Below the pieces are notes generated by a model that saw nothing but the letters and a program-made list of their open reading frames with translations, did no database searches and was not told where the DNA came from. Shown piece by piece: positions 20,459 through 26,441 of a DNA stretch of 26,441 nucleotides. The DNA comes from Glomus cerebriforme. Taxonomy: Eukaryota > Glomeromycota > Glomeromycetes > Glomerales > Glomeraceae. A program made the translations under genes and the position numbers. The DNA is taken from positions 303,621 to 330,061 of the forward strand of contig QKYT01000042.1 in assembly GCA_003550305.1 (NCBI GenBank), in the 5' to 3' direction. The stretch's first letter is position 1. Each line of letters opens with the position of its first letter.

Positions 20459-22963
20459 TTAATTATTAGTATCTAAAGGTGAAAATATAGGAAAATATGT
20501 ACTATTACACTTTAAAAATACAATACGATTGACTAAATCAGGCGCCAATTGTATTCTTTTTGCAGAAATGTAATTGCCAGTATCGGAGAAAAGTTGTTCG
20601 TTAGGTACAGATGTAGAAGGAATTGAAAGATATTTATAAGCTAATTTTGATAAGATAGAATAACTTGCTTTGTGATCTCTCCACCATACCAATGGATCTG
20701 TACATTTTGATTTATCAGGACACTTTAAATAACACATAATTTCATTATCATTATTTTCGTCTGTTTGTGTTGATAGTTGATAACTATTCAACATCCTTTT
20801 AAATACATCATCCTCATCCAAAATGGGTGATCTAATATCTTCTGGAAGTTCTAGATCTTGTTTAAGTTGAATAAATAGATCTCTTAAAAGAGTTTCAGCC
20901 TGTGCTTTTTGTTTTCCGCAATCAGAATCATCTACGAATAGGAAGCTTTTTATTCAGAGGTTTAATATTGTTGCGATCAAAGACAATTCACTTGGTACAT
21001 CTCAGAGGATGATATTTAACTTAGTTACTATCAATTTCATTATTTGATCTTTGTGAAATATTACGAGTATCACTATCACAGCGATCATGAACACAGCCAT
21101 GATCACGACCATGATCATGATCTCGCTTTTGTTTTTAACTTCATCTAAATTATTAATGGACATATTGCTAATGTTAATTTTCAGCAGTTGAAATATCATC
21201 GTCATCACTAATAGAACTTGAATCACTTGTAACATCGGCTTCATCATTTTCTTTATCATTTTCTTTAACATTATTTTCTTCTTCATTTTCAGGTATTAAA
21301 GATCCATAAATAAGATCAAAATAACTGTCTATAGTTTCATTTTTATTGACTTTTGGAAAAAACATTCGCTTAAGTATATACTATATATATAGATATATCA
21401 TATTAAGTATCAGATATTTGCCACTGATAATCGTTGCATCATAATTTTGAATAGTTTCAATAATTTAATCATTTCTTGAATAAACCTATTTTTAAAAATT
21501 GTAAAAAGTTATTCAAAATAAATTTGGAAAAAAATCATTTTATTATAATCATAAAATTATGTTTTCTCATCATGTATCAGATATAAACTTTTTAACTTTT
21601 CTCCTTTTTTATTTAATATATAATCCTTATTTGACAATAATGTTGTCGAGATATTAACACATAGCATTATATAATTCAAGAACTTGTTTTCATACAATTA
21701 ATGTCAAATTTTATCGAGTTTTTGTGTCAGATAAAATATCTAAGGGACTTTTTTGTATTTCAAAGTCTTTAATTATAGACTCTTCTTGATTAATCTGAAA
21801 TTGGACTTCTCTTAATCTTTATACCTATTTTGGTAATTGGAAGAAATTTTGGAGACTCTTTATTCACCGATGGATACCTAATTGTTAATAAAATTATTAT
21901 TTAGACTGAGTTCATCAAAAAATAACTAATCATTAAAAAAATATTTAAAATGTAATAATTATTACCTTTACACTGTTTTAAGGTATGGGCTGCACAAAGT
22001 TGTTTTTTAATAGAAGACAGTGACTGGCTGAAAACACATACAGCTTTAACCATATTCGAATTATTATCAGTAGAAATTGTAAAAATTATGTTGTTTAGAC
22101 ATCACTATTTGATAATTCAATATAGTTCTTCACTAATAAGATCGCCTATATGCAGGTATTCAAGATGATTGCAAGTAAGTAAAACCTCATAAAAAATAAA
22201 ATCAGATGTGAGCCAAGTTGCTGTCACTCTGATATATCTATGTTTACTTTTGGCTGTTCATAAGTCAGTAGTAAGATGTATTGATGTTACAGTATTCCTG
22301 AGTAAATTCATTAATTGGTCTTTACTTCAAGTATAAGCTTCATGGATTAAATTTTTAACTATTTTTTCGCATGGGATTTGAAATCCAGGTTTACATTCAT
22401 GAACAAAATCATGAAAGGTATCATTCTGGAGAATATGGAGTCATTGAACAAATTTAATTATAAATATTATCAGGAGACAGACGAGCTCTTGTTGTCGAGT
22501 TCACTACATCAATAATTTGTTATCTGCACTTGTTCTTCTTTTGGCTAATGTAAAAAATTTAAAATATTTTTAGTATTATAAATGTGAATACACTTATATG
22601 CAACTTTATGTCCTTATCTTATTATTTGCGTCTAAATAATCTGAATAATTATGCTTCAATATATCATGCTTATCTCGTAAATGAGATGACAAATTTGAAG
22701 TTGATTCTCCTTTTTGGCTATATGGATAGGGTCTTTTATTATCTATAAGTTTTTGTTTACAAAGTATACAGTAAGCTATTTCTGTATTATCAAAGTCTTT
22801 GCAAAAAAAAGTAGGACATATGACTTCTGTTAGTTCTATTTACTGACTTATCATAATCTAAAATTATAGTATTTTTCAAATTACTTTTACATTTTTTGCA
22901 TTCATTAAAAATGCTTAAATTGCTTATAGATGAATGGGTGATTACAGAATCAGACTCGGACAT
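20459..22963 (-). pseudogene. hAT transposase pseudogene
   Basis: Cut-and-paste DNA transposase. The start is ATG at 22961-22963 (MSESDSVITHSS). A BED zinc finger follows at about 22780-22640 (YCILCKQKL, then SNLSSHLRDKHD), reached only by skipping one base in the 8-nt homopolymer at 22803-22810. The RNase H-like core is recognisable but full of stops: FHDFVHECKPGFQIPCEK near 22430-22370, the first catalytic region TTDL at about 22260, STDNNSNMVKAV with the second Asp at about 22040-22080, and CAAHTL at about 21990. Two stops replace Trp-like positions (TGA). A frame open from 20953 to the TAA at 20459 holds the dimerisation domain: DPLVWWRDHK, LSKLAYKYLSIPSTSVPNEQ, LFSDTGNYISAKRIQL. A TGA at 20954-20956 cuts it from LSLIATILNL upstream. 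An Asp/His/Arg-rich expansion lies near 21060-21130. This is the likely source gene of the surrounding element. Confidence 0.8.
21060..21130 (-). repeat. Short RDHDH-type codon repeat
   Basis: GATCATG/CATGATC repeats on both strands encode RDHDHGRDHG on the minus strand inside the transposase relic. Probably a replication-slippage expansion in the linker before the dimerisation domain. Confidence 0.45.
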
Positions 22964-23247
22964 AGTAATTCGAAGAAGAACAGAGAATAAAAATGAAAAC
23001 AAAGAATGAAAACCAGTCATTTTTAAAGTTAATTTACTATTTAAATTATTAAAGTTTGGTTATTATGGAATAAAAGTGGCTGAATGATTTCTATATTTTA
23101 TTTGATTTGATACATAATTATATCATTTTTTTCACACTTACTTTCGTCTAATATCATAATTGTTTTTTTACACATGAAAGAAGCTCAAGAATTTATTCAA
23201 AACTATTTTTTTTTCTTATATTTATATTTATTATATTTTAAAGAAAA

Positions 23248-23299
23248 CCAGATTTATTATATCCAGATTAATAAAGGAAACTGGATATAATAAATCTGG
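23248..23299. repeat. Perfect 19-bp inverted repeat, right subterminal end
   Basis: Arms CCAGATTTATTATATCCAG (23248-23266) and its exact complement (23281-23299) flank a 14-nt loop. The arm matches direct copies at the left end of the element (16526-16608), so it is probably a transposase binding unit. Confidence 0.75.
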
Positions 23300-23378
23300 A
23301 TTAACCGAAGAAAATTGGATTCATTTGTATCCAATTCAAATGTAAAAAATAAATCTGGATCAAAATTCTACTAGACAT

Positions 23379-24029
23379 TAAATTTTGTCAATTAACTGAA
23401 TATTTATATATGAATAAAAAGTATTTTTTTGTATTTTTTATTTTTTATTAAATTTAATAAAATATATATTATATATATAAAATATTTTATTTAATTTGAA
23501 ATGTAATATAATATTAAAAGTATTAAAGATATTGAAATTTTTTTTTTGTTAAATATAAAATCAAAATATTTTTTTTGAAGTTTTGCATTATTTTTTTTTT
23601 GTGCGAAGCCATGAACAAAAAATATTTTCTAAGACAAATGTTATACAAAAATAAAAACATCCAATAAATTTTGTGGCTGGCAATTTTGATTTTAAACCAA
23701 TCATATTTAAGGGAAAGGTACAGGATAAAAATCTGTACCTGGGATACAGGTTAAGAATCTTACTTTTTCAGTATCACCAATACTTTTTTCACCCAATGTG
23801 ATTTTGATTTATGTTACACATACGTCATATACTGTATATGATGATTTGTTTTGGTATTCAGTTTTGATTCTCTCTCTACCTTTCGCATTTTTAGTTGCTG
23901 TAAATTTTACATTTAATATAAGGTATATTATTTTTTTAAAAATATTTTTATAGACTTATTTTTAAAAGAAAGTTTATAAATATTTATTTTCTTAGGTTTA
24001 ATGTTTTTAATAATGTGTTTTTTTATATA
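23379..24029. other. Intergenic, promoter-like features ahead of repeat copy 3
   Basis: The start (23371-23410) is the displaced half of the split repeat unit. Later come a CCAAT at about 23697, an 8-bp perfect stem AGGTACAG/CTGTACCT (23716-23723, 23733-23740), a TACGTCATA CRE-like site near 23822 and a CT tract at 23868-23893. No coding sequence. Confidence 0.35.
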
Positions 24030-24150
24030 GATTTCACAGCATAGTTTAAGAACTTTAAACTAAGCTAACTTTATTAACTAAAAGTTGTTCAGCAGGTATN
24101 NAAATGCTTAGACATTAANTTTTATTAAANTTAACTTAACGTTAAATATT
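24030..24150 (+). repeat. Dispersed exon-like repeat, copy 3
   Basis: A T-rich tract ending TTTTATATAG, a body (CAGCATAGTTTAAGAACTTT), then AAAAGTTGTTCAGCAG immediately followed by GTAT, with the core starting at 24080. Several N bases fall in the unit. The order of parts matches arrays 1 and 2. Confidence 0.6.
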
Positions 24151-24550
24151 TGCAAAACTATGTATGTTTTTTATAATAATAATAATAATACTAATTATAT
24201 ATATCTTTTTTGTTTTTTTTATACAATAACTTCATGTTCAAATTTTGATATTTTAATATTTTAGATTTTGTATTTTAGTATAGAAGTTAAAGTTGTTTTT
24301 ATTTTTGTTATAAGTTTATATAATGCTGATATATTAATAAAAATATGAGTTTTTTATATATTAAATATTGCTTATTATTTATTAAAGCTTAATAAAGTAC
24401 AAATAAATCAGTCTTTTATCTTTTTTTAAAATTGTATTGTAGTATTGTATTATAGTGTTAAATGTTAAAAAAAAAATAATAAAGTTTTTTTCATGAATGA
24501 TAAATTTTTCTAAGATTTATTGAAATTTTTAATTTGACTAATAATAAAAT
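24150..24550. other. AT-rich intergenic, no gene seen
   Basis: Holds an (AAT)n tract near 24175-24195 and T-rich runs; nothing else recognised. Confidence 0.5.
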
Positions 24551-24552
24551 TC

Positions 24553-24714
24553 AGGCTAAAATTAACAAGTCACGTGAGGTGAAAGCAATACTGGGGTAAA
24601 TACTGATCTGCTGAATTGAACCAGAAAGAAAAAAAAACTCTTTCTTACTTTTTTCATTTTATTAGAAATGCACAGTAAATTTACAAATTTTTAGTGCTTA
24701 ATAATTTGGTAAAA
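24553..24714 (+). promoter_or_regulatory. TCACGTGA promoter-like block B, upstream of LINE ORF1 relic
   Basis: CAGGCTAAAATTAACAAGTCACGTGA-type block with TCACGTGA at 24570-24577 and ACTGATCTGC near 24602. It is a near-copy of 15622-15660. A C/T tract (CTCTTTCTTACTTTTTTC) at about 24638-24656 follows, and the ATG is at 24715. Promoter role inferred from layout. Confidence 0.4.
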
Positions 24715-26110
24715 ATGGAAGTAACTGTATCTACCTATTTCGACAAACTTTTTAATAAATATATTTATTCTATAGAGTGCAAAAATATAGGTAATAAACT
24801 TCTATCTGACTTAGTCATCCTCATACAACACTATAACCTTTGAAAAGATGTAAAGAATAAAGATGACTCTATCAATAATATTGGGCAGTTTGTTAAAGGA
24901 GTTTCTGATTACACCAACTTAAACCCTGCTACTATATTTCTTATCGGAGGAGTATTAAGTAAATTTTATAAAGATATTTTGGACGCTAATATAAGAAGTT
25001 TAGATGAGGCCCTAGAGGAGATAACTAGGTATAAAATTACCATCGACAAACTCAAAGTGAAACTTGCTACAGCAGATTCCATATAACCTCAGATAATTGA
25101 ACTATAGCTGACAATACCGTCTTCACAGAAAAAGGTACAAGATTTAGAATAGCCAATTTTGGTTACTTCCAGTGGATCATCATTAACAGAAAACACCAAT
25201 AGCAACACGTTGAGAATACCGATCATAATATAGAAAGATCTACATAAATCATCATCATAAGAGATACCACTTCAGGATGATAATCACATGAAAATAGAGA
25301 AAGATATTTCCAAACCTGTCACTTTACCACCTAAAAATCTTTACAGAAATAATTAAAGTCCACAAAAAAAGCAGATATATCTGCATCTCCCTCCAAAATC
25401 CCCTAAAAAGAATAAGAAGGAACGTCAGCCTCATATCATCACAGGATTCATGATACTGTCTAAATTACAATCAAATATGCATGATGTAATATTATATGAC
25501 ATTCTGGATAAATGGAATGCTAAGAAAATAACAGAGGAGATAAACAAACACCTAGGTTCTCTTGTGAAAGCCACCCTATCAAAACAAAGCAAATACACCT
25601 GTGTACAGGTCACAATAGTACTGAGAATTACAGTACTCAACATATTTGAAGAAGGTTAATAGCAAATCCTATTAGTAATATTCTGGTCAGATAGTTCCTG
25701 ACGGATTGGTCTTTGGAATAATGCAAATGAAGAATGGTCTTTTAAGCCATATTAACTGACTTTGGCAAAGGCTTTGAAGAATACCTCATATTCTAGAATA
25801 AGGAATTTATGGTATACCATCATTTAGCTACTATTAAACTGGTGAAAGATCCCAAAGGTAAACAGAAAATTATAGGATTCTTCTGAACTTCAGATGACCT
25901 TACTTCAGCCTGCCAAGCAGAATTTAAGGTCTACAAATTCATCGTATAATGGAAGATAGATAACATTGGGAAGAAAAGTTTGATTCCAAGTTCCTATCAG
26001 CCAAAGTTTCCTCTTTAAAAAAAAACAAAGACTCAAAAAAGTCCTCCTCCTCCAAAGCTAAGAAACGTAATGATAATTGCACCTCTCACAACTTATGCTA
26101 TAGAAGTCTA
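24715..26110 (+). pseudogene. LINE ORF1-like protein pseudogene, many in-frame stops
   Basis: From ATG 24715 a single frame stays coding-like to 25659 despite stops at 24841 (TGA), 25084, 25105, 25150, 25231, 25258, 25354 and 25657. Order of parts: a helical N-terminus (MEVTVSTYFDKLFNKYIYSI, FLIGGVLSKFYKDILDANIR), a coiled-coil-like stretch (SLDEALEEITRYKITIDKLK), a Ser/Pro/Lys-rich linker (PKSPKKNKKERQP) and an RRM-like segment (VILYDILDKWNAKKITEEIN). After a frame change near 25700 it goes on (FGKGFEEYLIF, KLVKDPKGKQKIIGFF, TSDDLTSACQAEFKVYKFIV) to a basic Ser/Lys tail at about 26015-26075. The layout suggests a LINE ORF1 or related nucleic-acid-binding protein of a repeated Rhizophagus-type family, distinct from the copy at 1849-4250; this is from memory of family style. 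No endonuclease follows in view. Confidence 0.55.
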
Positions 26111-26441
26111 GAGAACCAGCTGAATAGCTTATTCTAGCAAGTAGGGGGACCTTATTACTTATTACCAATAATGGATAGCTTGATCTCTCCATTGGTTCAT
26201 AAAAACGTAATAAATTTCACGAAGGGTAGATTATTGGAAACAGAACGGAAATTTAATAAGCGCATGCAGAATGAGTGTGCAGACCCCTCGTTTGATCTGG
26301 CTTATGCCTGTTCTCCTTCTATTTCACTTCTCTCTACTGACATTTGCATGTTTTCTTACTAGGCTGGGTGTGATAAACAGTCCGTGTAGGTAAGGCTCCA
26401 AGGCAGTGTTGTACATGGACACTGTCCACAGCATTTTGCTT
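26111..26441 (+). other. Possible continuation of the LINE relic
   Basis: A 63-codon open frame at 26171-26362 (MDSLISPLVHKNVINFTKGR) is of unknown value. The sequence is less AT-rich than the intergenic parts, in line with repeat-derived coding DNA, but no domain is recognised. Confidence 0.2.

Larger units (their letters stand above)
16390..23378. mobile_element. hAT-type DNA transposon, about 7.0 kb, with 8-bp target duplication
   Basis: The element runs 16398-23370 between direct 8-mers CTAGACAC (16390-16397) and CTAGACAT (23371-23378), 7 of 8 identical, the length hAT elements generate. Its ends are imperfect inverted repeats: TAGGGTTTAGAATTGATC on the left and, reversed, TAGAATTTTGATC on the right. 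Both subterminal regions share CCAGATTTATTATATCCAG-like motifs: 16526-16543, 16559-16577 and 16593-16608 on the left, 23248-23266 and 23281-23299 (inverted) on the right. It carries a dead hAT transposase on the minus strand, and its insertion splits a dispersed repeat unit that otherwise reads across the junction. The left half holds an unrelated plus-strand gene relic and a nested smaller element, so the body may be composite. Confidence 0.65.

Noticed and set aside
25431..25643. Minus-strand 70-codon open frame
   Set aside because: Antisense shadow of the LINE ORF1-like relic.
24715..25659. Ciliate-like code with TAA/TAG read as Gln
   Set aside because: The kinase gene has no in-frame TAA or TAG and fits the standard code; C-to-T decay explains the stops.

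Overview
The window looks like nuclear DNA of an arbuscular mycorrhizal (Glomeromycotina, Rhizophagus-type) fungus. It is very AT-rich. Its only convincingly intact gene is a TKL-type protein kinase split by five short introns (65-91 nt) with GT..AG borders. The rest is dominated by decayed LINE, hAT and MULE elements of the kinds that fill these genomes. The taxonomic call is an inference from gene style and composition; no marker gene is present. Scattered N bases fall mostly in repeat-derived sequence.

Layout. 1-4250 (minus): a broken LINE-type retrotransposon with an RRM-like ORF1 (4250 to 1849) and the start of ORF2, an APE-type endonuclease; its reverse transcriptase should lie off the left edge. 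4260-8069: AT-rich sequence with one weak gene relic and a three-unit tandem repeat (6361-6800). 8070-10388 (minus): a six-exon, 640-residue tandem kinase whose first domain looks active and whose second looks like a pseudokinase. 10640-12460: a cluster of hairpins, a MULE-like relic and lone transposon ends. 12975-15321 (plus): a MULE transposase pseudogene. 15940-23378: a second array of the same repeat, split by a hAT-type element of about 7.0 kb (16398-23370) that carries a dead transposase on the minus strand (20459-22963) and a small three-exon gene relic on the plus strand. Nested in it is a 1,223-bp non-autonomous hAT-like element (18892-20114) with an exact 8-bp target duplication and eight internal tandem repeats. 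24030-24150: a third copy of the dispersed repeat. 24715-26110 (plus): a LINE ORF1-like pseudogene with eight stops in one otherwise unbroken frame.

The parts do not form a pathway. They read as one kinase gene in a nest of transposons with a recoverable insertion order: dispersed repeat first, 7-kb hAT into it, 1.2-kb hAT into that. Many in-frame stops and the sequence variation at CG sites look like C-to-T change. The most novel-looking signals are the dispersed repeat, whose units resemble exon cassettes with splice sites, and the kinase-pseudokinase fusion.
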